Source: Scytolyngbya sp. HA4215-MV1
Lineage (GTDB): Bacteria; Cyanobacteriota; Cyanobacteriia; Leptolyngbyales; Leptolyngbyaceae
Reading direction: 5' to 3'
Assembly (NCBI GenBank): GCA_019359045.1
Contig: JAHHIA010000023.1
Coordinates: forward strand, 1 to 41,224
Length of the DNA: 41,224 nt
In this document: positions 8,462 to 16,211 of the stretch, in pieces
How the letters are laid out: the number at the start of each line of letters is the position of its first letter
Numbering within the stretch: position 1 is the first letter of the stretch
Notes under the pieces: model-generated
The model's database searches: none
Told to the model about the DNA's origin: nothing
Seen by the model: the letters and a program-made list of their open reading frames with translations, nothing else
Position numbers and translations under genes: made by a program

Positions 8462-9331
8462 CTAGGTCTGATTTGAAATCTCCACGAGGCGCTGATAGCG
8501 ACGGCGTGCCGATCGTCCCAAGACTGCACTGGCGAGCGCCATCGGCACACTCAACCCGCCAAATAGAATGCGGGTGCGTTCCCCATTTTGGCGAATCTCT
8601 GCTTCTGTGCCCACAAGCACCTGTAAGCGATCGCCCAACGGATCGACCAATTGGCTGCCCTTGGGCGTAGACTCTAGCCCTGCCACAATCACCACTGCCT
8701 GTCCATAGGGCAAAACTTGGCGCTCCACTTCGGTCGAAACACTACTGGCTTTGCCCCATTTGTTTGGGTCAAGGGGAAAATGCCGTCCACCGTATTCCAC
8801 CTCGATCGGTTTGGCAAAGCGCCCCACCCCATCTCGATGAATTTGTGGCAGTGTTTCTGGGGGGGCCTCTGGCAGCGGCAGGGCAGCGAAATCAAACCCA
8901 AGGCGCACCTGATGCTTGCCATCCGATAGATCAATTGGTTGGGCAGATTGCTCCCATTGCCATAAGGTTTCTCGCAAGGGTGCCTGACTGGTCTGCGTTT
9001 CTTTGATCTGCACATTCAATTTGCCGCGAATCACCCGCAGCGAGGCTTGATCTGGCATTCGCGGGGGATGATCCGTGATCAAATAACCTTGTAGCTTAAC
9101 CAGGTCGCGCCGATCGCCCCGATAGTTAGCAGCCGCCTGCACCGACATCGATTCCAGCCTTGCCAAAGATTGGGCAGTCCAAGTGGGCATGCCGATTGCT
9201 GCGCTGAGCGCCAACAAAAACGCCAACCCACCCGTCGCCACTGCCCCAAACGCCATGGCAGCATAAGCGTTATACTCTCGCCGACTGACGTTGCGAGGTC
9301 TACCCGTCCAGAAGGAATATCGCATTCGCAT
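8462..9331 (-). CDS. Two-helix membrane protein resembling the GIDE/BAM domain without RING
   Basis: A 289-residue protein with a hydrophobic helix at about 27-49 and a second at about 262-280, separated by a soluble beta-rich domain. The segments VKLQGYLITDHPP, IDLSDGKHQVRL and VLPYGQAVVIVAGLE resemble the membrane-flanked GIDE domain of MUL1/SP1-like proteins, but the chain ends after the second helix with a basic tail (RSARRRYQRL) and has no RING finger. The function in bacteria is unknown. It lies 45 nt downstream of the TonB-like gene on the same strand, so the two may be cotranscribed. The family call is a resemblance I judge likely but have not tested. Confidence 0.55.
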   Translation of the reverse strand: MRMRYSFWTGRPRNVSRREYNAYAAMAFGAVATGGLAFLLALSAAIGMPTWTAQSLARLESMSVQAAANYRGDRRDLVKLQGYLITDHPPRMPDQASLRVIRGKLNVQIKETQTSQAPLRETLWQWEQSAQPIDLSDGKHQVRLGFDFAALPLPEAPPETLPQIHRDGVGRFAKPIEVEYGGRHFPLDPNKWGKASSVSTEVERQVLPYGQAVVIVAGLESTPKGSQLVDPLGDRLQVLVGTEAEIRQNGERTRILFGGLSVPMALASAVLGRSARRRYQRLVEISNQT

Positions 9332-9376
9332 GATTCCTTCATAGCACTGTCAGGATCTCAGGTGCAATTGATTGAG

Positions 9377-10525
9377 TTACTTCGGTGATTGGGTCCAGAC
9401 CACGACGATCGTGCCCACCCCTCTTGAACTTCCCGCTTTCAAGGGAACTAAGTTCAAATAGAGGGTCATCCCCCCCTTTTTGAGCTGGTAGAGGGGACCG
9501 CCCCCATAGTCGCCCACCTTGGTCGCCGCTTCAAAGATGTTTTGCAACTCTGATTCAAAGTAGCTTTGATAAAACGGTTCGGGTTCCTCGCCAATCGCCA
9601 CCTTCATCGAGCCATCAATGGTGGGCAGTTGCTCTGGATTGAGGGCAAAACCATCCCCACTGCCACCCACATCTTGATAGAAAAGCTTAGGTTGGTCAAA
9701 ATCTTCCGGTGTGGCGAGCGAACTCTCAGCCGCCGGATCGGTCGAATCACTCCCCGGCAACCCAGCCAGTAACTCATAAAACGCAGTGGGAATTTCGATC
9801 GCCCCTTTCAGCGCTTTCAAACTGGGAATTTCGTTGGGAGCCAATACATACACCGTATTCTTTCCATCCTGAAATAAATTCAAGAACAGGGATTTATCGC
9901 CTTTTGTGACCTGAAAAACTTGCTTGCCTGCCTCAGAGGTTAATGGCGTCAGCGTAAACTTCTTGGTCGGCAAAGTTTGTTTGAAATAATCAGCGATCGC
10001 ATCAATCGCCACCCCCTTCACCTCATAGCAGCTTTCCTTGTCGTAGCAACCCGCCTGCGCTCTGGGGTGATGGGGAAAGTCCAAAAACGGATCTTTCGCG
10101 TCATTTTTGGTGTCTTTGGTCTCGTTAGCCGATTTAGATTCGGGTGTTTTGGGGACAGGCACGGTCGGTCTGGGGCGATTCACTTTTGCCGCTACCTTCT
10201 TCACCTTCGGACGCGGCACCTTGGGCTTGGGCTTCACCGACGGCAGTTGTGTAATTTTGACAGGAGCTTCGGTTTGCTTGGGGGCAGGCTTCTCCAGATT
10301 GGGGAATGGTGTAAACAAAAACAATGCATGGAGACCGAGCGAAGCCACCAACAGGGGACGAATCAGCACCCGCAAAGGCAGGGGTAACCGTTGCCAGGGC
10401 GAACCTTGACCCACTGTCTCACTCTGAAATGAAGTGACAGTTGTCCGGGGAACATCCTGCGGCTCTGAGAGAGAGCCATCGGGCGAAATGAGATTGGTTA
10501 GATCTTCTTCTGTCGTGCGGGTCAT
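9377..10525 (-). CDS. TonB-like protein with a duplicated C-terminal module
   Basis: A 382-residue protein built like TonB: a cytoplasmic N-terminus of about 50 residues, one helix at about 52-72 (VLIRPLLVASLGLHALFLF), then a Pro/Lys-rich spacer at about 78-130 (VKPKPKVPRPKVKKV and similar). The C-terminal half is not a standard TonB domain. It holds two related modules: VFQVTKGDKSLFLNL at about 205, and LYQLKKGGMTLYLNL at about 345, each followed by a hydrophobic V-rich strand. Convergent exbB-exbD lie next door, making an energy-coupling role in the cell envelope likely. It could instead be a structural periplasm-spanning protein. The ATG at 10525 is the first start in frame. Confidence 0.7.
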   Translation of the reverse strand: MTRTTEEDLTNLISPDGSLSEPQDVPRTTVTSFQSETVGQGSPWQRLPLPLRVLIRPLLVASLGLHALFLFTPFPNLEKPAPKQTEAPVKITQLPSVKPKPKVPRPKVKKVAAKVNRPRPTVPVPKTPESKSANETKDTKNDAKDPFLDFPHHPRAQAGCYDKESCYEVKGVAIDAIADYFKQTLPTKKFTLTPLTSEAGKQVFQVTKGDKSLFLNLFQDGKNTVYVLAPNEIPSLKALKGAIEIPTAFYELLAGLPGSDSTDPAAESSLATPEDFDQPKLFYQDVGGSGDGFALNPEQLPTIDGSMKVAIGEEPEPFYQSYFESELQNIFEAATKVGDYGGGPLYQLKKGGMTLYLNLVPLKAGSSRGVGTIVVVWTQSPK

Positions 10526-11062
10526 AGAAGCTAGCGATAAAACAGGATGAGGGTCTTAACTTTCACTGCACCCAGAGGATGACTTCTCAACCGCTTCTGA
10601 GAAACCGTCTCCTTTGTGGCTCGAAATCAAGTTTCGATAAAAATGATTTCTCTACATTTTTATCAGTTAAACACAAACCTTTGAAATCATATTTCCTTGA
10701 CAGGTTTCTCAGCAAGTCCTCTCAATCACCAAATTCAGTTGCCGATTGAGAGAAATCTCCCTTCTTTCCTTCTAAAAAATTGTGACTAAGCCAAACAATC
10801 TATGGAAAAACTTTGCCAATTTATAAAGAAATACTGGATATTGCTGTCGTCAAATCACAAAGAACAATTCGCCAGAACCCAAGTAATAAATTAGGTTTAG
10901 CCTATTTTCTATAATGATTTCCTGATAATTGCAACCCCGATCACCGATCCAGTTGTTTCTAGCCTAGAGTTAGAAAATATCCCTAAATTTGGATAGTTTT
11001 CGAAGGGTTAAAAAAACAGCCATTTAGCTAAAAAATCTCTATAAATTGCGAATCATTCGCTC
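10526..11062. other. AT-rich intergenic region between the TonB-like gene and pstS
   Basis: About 540 nt with no credible gene. It holds the divergent promoters of the TonB-like gene and pstS. The one clear structure is a perfect inverted repeat, GATAAAAATG (10636-10645) and CATTTTTATC (10655-10664), about 110 nt upstream of the TonB-like start. It could be an operator; its likeness to a Fur box is weak. Confidence 0.6.
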
Positions 11063-11092
11063 CTTAAACAAAACTTTAACTCGTCTTAATCA
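11063..11092 (+). promoter_or_regulatory. Pho box upstream of pstS (PhoB/SphR site)
   Basis: Three direct 8-mers spaced by exactly 3 nt are present: CTTAAACA (11063-11070), CTTTAACT (11074-11081) and CTTAATCA (11085-11092). This 11-bp-period PyTTAA-type array is the known form of cyanobacterial Pho boxes bound by SphR/PhoB under phosphate starvation. It ends 100 nt before the pstS ATG. Confidence 0.8.
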
Positions 11093-11192
11093 TTCATTAT
11101 TTTCCTGTTTGTGTTCACTTAACTGCTGTAGTTGTAGCTTTGTGACTGAATACTCAATTATTAACAAGTTTTCTGTCTGAGGACATCGCACA

Positions 11193-12227
11193 ATGGCTTT
11201 TTCAACCACAGCGCTTCGCCGGACTCTTACCACCTCAGCACTGACTGCTGCGATCGCGGTAAGCCCCCTGCTCACAGCAATTGCTCAAGCGGTGACACTC
11301 AATGGTGCGGGAGCAACCTTTCCTGCACCGCTCTATGAAAAGTACATCTCCGAATTTCAGAAGAAAAATCCTGATATCAAGGTGAACTACCAGGCGATCG
11401 GGAGTGGCGGTGGCATTCGTCAGACGATCGCAGGCATTATCGACTTTGGTGGCAGTGATGCCGCAATGACCGATTCAGACATTGCCAAGGTTAGCAAAGG
11501 CATTCTGCTGGTGCCTACTGCGGGAGGTGCAGTTGCGGTGGTTTATAACCTGCCCGGTGTTTCTAGCCTGAAACTCTCCCAGAAATCTCTGGCTGAAATT
11601 TTTGCAGGTCGGCTAGCTAAATGGAATGATCCGAAGATTGCGGCTGATAACCCTGGAGTAAACTTGCCCGACCAGCCGATCAAAACCGCTGTGCGGGCAG
11701 ATGGGAGTGGCACCACCTTCATTTTCACCAATGCCCTTAGCTCGATGAATTCTTATTTCAAGGGCAGAGTCGGTGTGGGCACCGCTCCCAAGTGGACGAC
11801 GAATCCTTTGAAAGGAAGAGGCAACCCTGGTGTGGCTGCTCAAGTGAAGCGCACGCCCTATTCCATCGGCTATGTCGAGTTTGCCTACGCCAAGAAAAAT
11901 GGTCTTCAGGCAGCTGCGATCGAAAATAAGAAGGGTGAGTTTGTCTTGCCGTCCTTGGAAACTGCTAACAAAGCGCTCTCAACGGTGAAGTTTCCGGATA
12001 ACTTCCGCGTGTTTGAAGGGAACCCCAGCGATGGTTATCCAATCGTCGGGTTGACCTGGTTGCTGGTTTACAAGCAGTATGATGCAGACAAGAAAGCAGC
12101 CATGAAGAAGTGGATCAACTGGGTTCTGACCGATGGGCAGGAACTCAATGATGATTTAGATTACACCCGCATCCCTGCGGATACTGCGCAAAAAGCAATC
12201 GCCGCGTTTGATGCAGAAGTGAAGTAA
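11193..12227 (+). CDS. pstS: Phosphate ABC transporter substrate-binding protein
   Basis: A 344-residue PstS with a Sec signal peptide ending near AIAQA (about residue 31). The mature N-terminus carries the phosphate-binding motif GAGATFPAPLY, and later GGSDAAMT and DGSGTTFIF supply the remaining anion-contact loops. It is periplasmic and delivers phosphate to PstCA. The ATG has GAGGA at 11179-11183. It heads pstSCAB behind a Pho box, so induction by phosphate limitation is expected. A hairpin after its stop probably lets pstS be expressed above the membrane subunits. Confidence 0.95.
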   Translation: MAFSTTALRRTLTTSALTAAIAVSPLLTAIAQAVTLNGAGATFPAPLYEKYISEFQKKNPDIKVNYQAIGSGGGIRQTIAGIIDFGGSDAAMTDSDIAKVSKGILLVPTAGGAVAVVYNLPGVSSLKLSQKSLAEIFAGRLAKWNDPKIAADNPGVNLPDQPIKTAVRADGSGTTFIFTNALSSMNSYFKGRVGVGTAPKWTTNPLKGRGNPGVAAQVKRTPYSIGYVEFAYAKKNGLQAAAIENKKGEFVLPSLETANKALSTVKFPDNFRVFEGNPSDGYPIVGLTWLLVYKQYDADKKAAMKKWINWVLTDGQELNDDLDYTRIPADTAQKAIAAFDAEVK

Positions 12228-12271
12228 ATCGGCTGTTTGGGATTCCCTATTGGGTTCGTTCATCACGCGAT

Positions 12272-12308
12272 CTGGGGGGGATCTCGATCTTGAGGTTCCC
12301 CCAGTTTT
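12272..12308 (+). terminator. Intercistronic hairpin after pstS (partial terminator)
   Basis: CTGGGGG (12272-12278) pairs with CCCCCAG (12298-12304) and is followed by TTTT. It lies in the 140-nt gap before pstC. A leaky terminator or mRNA-stabilising stem here would raise PstS relative to PstC and PstA, as is common in binding-protein operons. Confidence 0.5.
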
Positions 12309-12367
12309 GACGAGATTTCAAGGGTTTAGAATTTTGCTAGCTCAAGAAAAATTGATAAGTTGTCCCT

Positions 12368-13372
12368 ATGATTGATCCTTCTCAACCAGTGCCGAATATT
12401 GTTGCTTCAACTGCAATGACTCTACCGGATCTGCGAGAAGGTGAAGGGTTAGAAAGTCAAACCTTTTTTTCCTGGGATCAGGCCTTTCGCTGGCTAGTTT
12501 TAGGGATCTCTCTGGCAACGGCTGGGGTGTTGTTTTGGTTAGGGGGCGTCATTTTTCAACAGGCGTTACCTGCGATTCGTCAGTTTGGCTGGGCATTTTT
12601 GTGGAACCAGGATTGGGACGTCGGTAATCTCACGTTTGGGGCATTACCTTACCTCTATGGTACGTTGGTCAGTTCGGGAATTGCCCTGTTGATTGCCTTA
12701 CCCGTGGGTTTAGCGGTAGCACTGATCACCAGTGAGAACTTCTTGCCTGGTTGGGTGCGATCGCCGCTGGCATTTGTGGTGGAATTGATTGCTGCGATTC
12801 CCAGTGTGGTGGTAGGGCTGTGGGGCATTTTGGTGATGGTGCCCTGGCTGCAACCGCTCCAGTTGGGGTTACACGCGCACTTGGGTGGGTTGCCCATCTT
12901 TGGTACTGAGCCATTTGGGTCGAGTATGCTGGCTGCTGGAATTATTCTGGCGATTATGATTTTGCCTGCGATCGCTGCCATCAGTCGAGAAGTCCTCATT
13001 GCGATTCCGCCTGACCTGCGCAGCGCTTCCATGTCACTGGGTGCCACTCGCTGGGAAACGATTTTTCGCGTGCTGCTGCCGGCTGGAACTTCAGGCATTA
13101 TTGGGGCTGCCATGCTGGCATTGGGGCGGGCATTGGGCGAAACCATGGCTGTGACAATGGTGATTGGCAATTCCGATCTGTTGAGTGTTTCTATTCTCGA
13201 TCCAGGCAATACCATTCCCGCGATTCTGGCAAATCAATTTCCCGAAGCCCTGGATGACATTCACATTGGGGCGTTGATGTATTTAGGGTTGATCTTGTTT
13301 GCCTTGACCTTTGCGGTAAATGTGGCAGCTGTTTTAATGATCCGTGTCCTGGGTTTCAAGCGAGATGGGTAG
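12368..13372 (+). CDS. pstC: Phosphate ABC transporter permease PstC
   Basis: A 334-residue permease with about six membrane helices, beginning near residue 38. The cytoplasmic loop near 222-245, including SMSLGATRWETIFRVLLPAG, is the EAA-type loop that contacts the ATPase PstB. With PstA it forms the inner-membrane phosphate channel. The N-terminal 30 residues are hydrophilic. No strong ribosome site is visible; the ATG at 12368 is the first in frame. Confidence 0.94.
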   Translation: MIDPSQPVPNIVASTAMTLPDLREGEGLESQTFFSWDQAFRWLVLGISLATAGVLFWLGGVIFQQALPAIRQFGWAFLWNQDWDVGNLTFGALPYLYGTLVSSGIALLIALPVGLAVALITSENFLPGWVRSPLAFVVELIAAIPSVVVGLWGILVMVPWLQPLQLGLHAHLGGLPIFGTEPFGSSMLAAGIILAIMILPAIAAISREVLIAIPPDLRSASMSLGATRWETIFRVLLPAGTSGIIGAAMLALGRALGETMAVTMVIGNSDLLSVSILDPGNTIPAILANQFPEALDDIHIGALMYLGLILFALTFAVNVAAVLMIRVLGFKRDG

Positions 13373-13389
13373 GAGGAATAGATACCGGA

Positions 13390-14316
13390 ATGAATTCTTT
13401 TTCCATGCGTCCAGATGTTGACCCCCCTCCGCCAGAGTCTCGACTTATCGAGGATTTGACCCGTTCCCTGCCCTGGTATCGGCAAGGGTTTACTTATGGC
13501 ATGACGGCGATCGCCTTTGGGTTCACAGCGCTGGCACTGTTGCCACTGCTGGCGATTTTGTTCACAATTTTGCGCCAGGGAATCGCTGGATTGAAGTGGC
13601 AGATCTTTACCCAGCCAGTGGTAGAAGGCGGTTTTGCCAATGCGATTCAAGGCACCCTATTGATGGTGGGGCTGGCATCGCTGGTCAGTATTCCACTAGG
13701 GATTTTGACTGCCATCTATCTATCGGAGTTTGGCAAGAATTCTGCGATCGCTAATATTGTTCGCTTCATTCTCAACATCCTGACAGGAGTGCCCTCGATC
13801 GTCGTGGGTGTCTTTGCCTATGGGGTGATTGTTTTCCACGGGGTCAACTGGTTTGGCAATCCTATACTTGCGAAGGGATTTTCGGCACTGGCAGGGGGGT
13901 TTGCTTTAGCGATTATCATGTTGCCGCTCGTCACGCTGGCAACCGAAGAAGCCTTGAAACTGGTGCCACTGCCTCAACGGTTAGCCTCTGCTGCGTTGGG
14001 AGCCAACGATTTCCAAACGACCTTCCGAGTCGTGATTGCGGCGGCTTTGCCTGCTATTACCACAGGGGTTTTGTTGGCGATCGCCCGTGCCGGAGGCGAA
14101 ACAGCTCCGTTGATTTTTACGGCTTTATTTAGCCAAAACTGGATCGAAGGACTCATGAGTCCTACCCCGTCGCTTTCAGTATTCATTTACAACGCCTACA
14201 ATTTTCCAGACCAATTGCAAATGGTTTGGACAGCCTCCCTGGTGCTGGTGAGTATGGTGCTCCTCCTGGGACTGGTCTCTCGGCTGGTCACTCGCAATCG
14301 CTTGAACACTCGCTAA
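13390..14316 (+). CDS. pstA: Phosphate ABC transporter permease PstA
   Basis: A 308-residue permease with about six helices, partner of PstC. LPLVTLATEEALKLVPLPQR leads into ASAALGANDFQTTFRVV (about 200-216), the EAA loop that docks on PstB. GVPSIVVGVFAYG (about 136-148) is typical of the PstA/PstC pair. It follows pstC by 17 nt, with GGAGGAA just after the pstC stop serving as its ribosome site. Confidence 0.94.
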   Translation: MNSFSMRPDVDPPPPESRLIEDLTRSLPWYRQGFTYGMTAIAFGFTALALLPLLAILFTILRQGIAGLKWQIFTQPVVEGGFANAIQGTLLMVGLASLVSIPLGILTAIYLSEFGKNSAIANIVRFILNILTGVPSIVVGVFAYGVIVFHGVNWFGNPILAKGFSALAGGFALAIIMLPLVTLATEEALKLVPLPQRLASAALGANDFQTTFRVVIAAALPAITTGVLLAIARAGGETAPLIFTALFSQNWIEGLMSPTPSLSVFIYNAYNFPDQLQMVWTASLVLVSMVLLLGLVSRLVTRNRLNTR

Positions 14317-14359
14317 ACTTTACGCCAAGCTTTTTCCAACGGTTCCTCCCAATCTGACT

Positions 14360-15193
14360 ATGAATCCCAACCTGCCGAACCCAGCCACTTCCTATCTCAC
14401 CCTGTCCTCCTCAACTTACGATCAGCTGCCAGCTTTACAGGTCAGGAATCTCGCGTTCTATTACGGCACCCAGAAAGCGATCGAAAACATTACGATTGAC
14501 ATTTATCAAAATCAAGTGACTGCCATCATTGGACCCTCGGGTTGCGGCAAGTCTACCTTTATCAAAGCCCTCAACCGCATCAGTGAGCTAGAGAGTATCG
14601 TTCGGGTGGAGGGAACTGTCGAGTTTTTGGGACAAAATATCTACGCGCCTCGCATCAACCTCAACCGCCTGCGCCGTCAGATTGGCATGGTGTTTCAGAA
14701 GCCCAATCCTTTTCCCATGAGCATTTACGACAACGTGGCCTATGGGATTCAGGTATTTCGGCGTGCCAGTCGGACAGAACTAGATGAGATTGTGGAATCA
14801 GCCTTGCGGGGAGCTGCTCTCTGGGATGAGGTGAAGGACAATTTGAAAAAATCGGCGCTGGGGTTGTCGGGAGGGCAACAACAACGCCTCTGCATTGCCC
14901 GTGCGCTGGCAGTGCAACCCAAGATTTTGTTGATGGATGAGCCATGCTCGGCACTCGACCCGATCGCGACCATGAAAATTGAAGAACTGATCGATACACT
15001 ACGGCAAACTCTGACGATCGTCATTGTCACCCACAATATGCAACAAGCCTCGCGGGTCTCGAACTACACGGCGTTTTTCAGTACGGATGAGAGCCGCATT
15101 GGACAGTTGGTGGAATTTGGCAGTACGTCGCAGATTTTTATGGCAGCAACCCATCCCCGCACCCGCGACTATATTGAAGGGCGGTTTGGTTGA
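14360..15193 (+). CDS. pstB: Phosphate ABC transporter ATPase
   Basis: A 277-residue ABC ATPase. The Walker A GPSGCGKST lies at residues 58-66, the signature LSGGQQQRL near 174, and Walker B ILLMDEPCSALDP near 194, followed by the H-loop VTHNM. PstB powers import through PstCA. The first 25 residues are an extension before the core domain begins at LQVRNLAFYYG. No phoU follows. A weak stem, AGGTTTC/GAAACCT at 15199-15228, lies just after the stop and lacks a T-run. Confidence 0.95.
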   Translation: MNPNLPNPATSYLTLSSSTYDQLPALQVRNLAFYYGTQKAIENITIDIYQNQVTAIIGPSGCGKSTFIKALNRISELESIVRVEGTVEFLGQNIYAPRINLNRLRRQIGMVFQKPNPFPMSIYDNVAYGIQVFRRASRTELDEIVESALRGAALWDEVKDNLKKSALGLSGGQQQRLCIARALAVQPKILLMDEPCSALDPIATMKIEELIDTLRQTLTIVIVTHNMQQASRVSNYTAFFSTDESRIGQLVEFGSTSQIFMAATHPRTRDYIEGRFG

Positions 15194-15266
15194 TCGTTAG
15201 GTTTCAGTATCGGATGCCCGGGAAACCTGATTGCAGACTGGACTGTGCGATCGGAGGCAGCGGTTG

Positions 15267-15842
15267 CTACCAAAGGGTGTTGCAGTTGAGAACGAAATCG
15301 GGCAATACTGCTGAGTCTGAGAGGGTGGTCGGAGAATCCAAAACTTCCACGTCTTGACCGGGACGATAAACTTCAACCTTGCGGGTTTTGCGATCGATCA
15401 GCCAGCCCAACCGCACGCCGTTGTCTCGATATTCATTCATCTTTACGCGCACATCTTCAATCTCGTCACTAGGCGACAGGAGTTCCAGCACGACATCCGG
15501 GGCGATCAGGGGAAATTTAGCGCGTTGTTCGGGAGTGAGTGCATCCCAACGCCCTTTTTGCACCCAGGCAACATCAGGCGATCGCAGTGCGCCATTGGGC
15601 AGTTTGAAGCAAGTAGAAGAATCAAAACAAATCCCTAATTTGGCTCGACGATTCCAAATACCAAAATCAACTGCAATCTCGAAATTATAAAACCCGGTTT
15701 CTCCGCCAGTCGGTGCCACCAGTACCAATGCTCCCTTTGCAGTGCGTTCAAACTTGACATCCGGATTTGCCTGACACAGTTGCTCAAAAAACTCGTCAGT
15801 CACAGAGACGATCGGTTCAAAATTAATCGTATAGGCTGTCAT
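15267..15842 (-). CDS. Uma2-family (DUF820) putative restriction-like endonuclease
   Basis: A 191-residue protein of the Uma2/DUF820 family, greatly expanded in cyanobacteria, with a PD-(D/E)XK nuclease fold. Family marks are LPNGALRSPDVAWV (the Asp of the core), PDVVLELLSPSDEI (Glu) with the following VRVKMNEYRDNGVRLGWLID, and the C-terminal VYRPG and VLPDF. The ATG at 15842 has GGGAG about 6 nt upstream and starts at the usual family N-terminus. The frame stays open 37 codons further upstream, but that stretch contains a long inverted repeat and is probably not translated. Its biological role is unsettled; transposon-related and defence roles have been suggested. Confidence 0.85.
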   Translation of the reverse strand: MTAYTINFEPIVSVTDEFFEQLCQANPDVKFERTAKGALVLVAPTGGETGFYNFEIAVDFGIWNRRAKLGICFDSSTCFKLPNGALRSPDVAWVQKGRWDALTPEQRAKFPLIAPDVVLELLSPSDEIEDVRVKMNEYRDNGVRLGWLIDRKTRKVEVYRPGQDVEVLDSPTTLSDSAVLPDFVLNCNTLW

Positions 15843-15877
15843 AACGACTCCCGGTAGTGGTTCAAAGGTGTTACTGA

Positions 15878-15916
15878 TATTTTTGAAAGCTTTGCTGAGC
15901 AAAACTTTCAAAAATA
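15878..15916. repeat. Long inverted repeat in the leader of the Uma2 gene
   Basis: TATTTTTGAAAG (15878-15889) is the exact reverse complement of CTTTCAAAAATA (15905-15916), with TGCT and AGCA pairing again inside. It lies 36 nt upstream of the Uma2 start and would fold strongly in its mRNA leader. It may be a regulatory hairpin or a remnant of a small mobile element. Confidence 0.6.
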
Positions 15917-15983
15917 CTAACAACGGGTCTAGAACATAATCCGACTCCCCCAATCTGATAACTCAATCAGAGAGCTTTCTGTT

Positions 15984-16175
15984 CTATTGCAATGGCAAAA
16001 TAATGATGAGCACGATGGCAAGTACAACGACCGGAACAACTGCCAAGAAAAGGAGAATTTTAGGGGTCAGTTGAGGATTTTTTAGAATCAAGTTGATGGG
16101 TCTAGCAGCATACTTTTCAAAGTAATTTGGGAACCGTTCTGAAGTAGAGGGGGATTGCTTTTCAGATTCTTTCAT
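15984..16175 (-). CDS. Small single-helix membrane protein, 63 aa
   Basis: A hydrophilic N-terminus of about 40 residues is followed by one very hydrophobic helix (about 42-61, ILLFLAVVPVVVLAIVLIII) that ends the protein, so it is probably tail-anchored. I recognise no family. GGAG lies about 11 nt upstream of the ATG. It is just downstream of mnmG on the same strand, with 36 nt between them, and may be cotranscribed. Confidence 0.6.
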   Translation of the reverse strand: MKESEKQSPSTSERFPNYFEKYAARPINLILKNPQLTPKILLFLAVVPVVVLAIVLIIILPLQ

Positions 16176-16211
16176 GGGGCATCGATCTCCACAGTAGGGT
16201 GAACTACATGA

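Noticed and set aside
10636-10664. Fur box before the TonB-like gene
   Set aside because: It is a clear palindrome, but it matches the GATAATGATAATCATTATC consensus poorly, so I list it only as an inverted repeat.
14317-15266. phoU expected after pstB
   Set aside because: No PhoU-like sequence follows pstB; the next gene is a convergent Uma2-family nuclease.
15843-15953. N-terminal extension of the Uma2 protein
   Set aside because: The extension is encoded by a long inverted repeat, and the ATG at 15842 has its own ribosome site and gives the family N-terminus.
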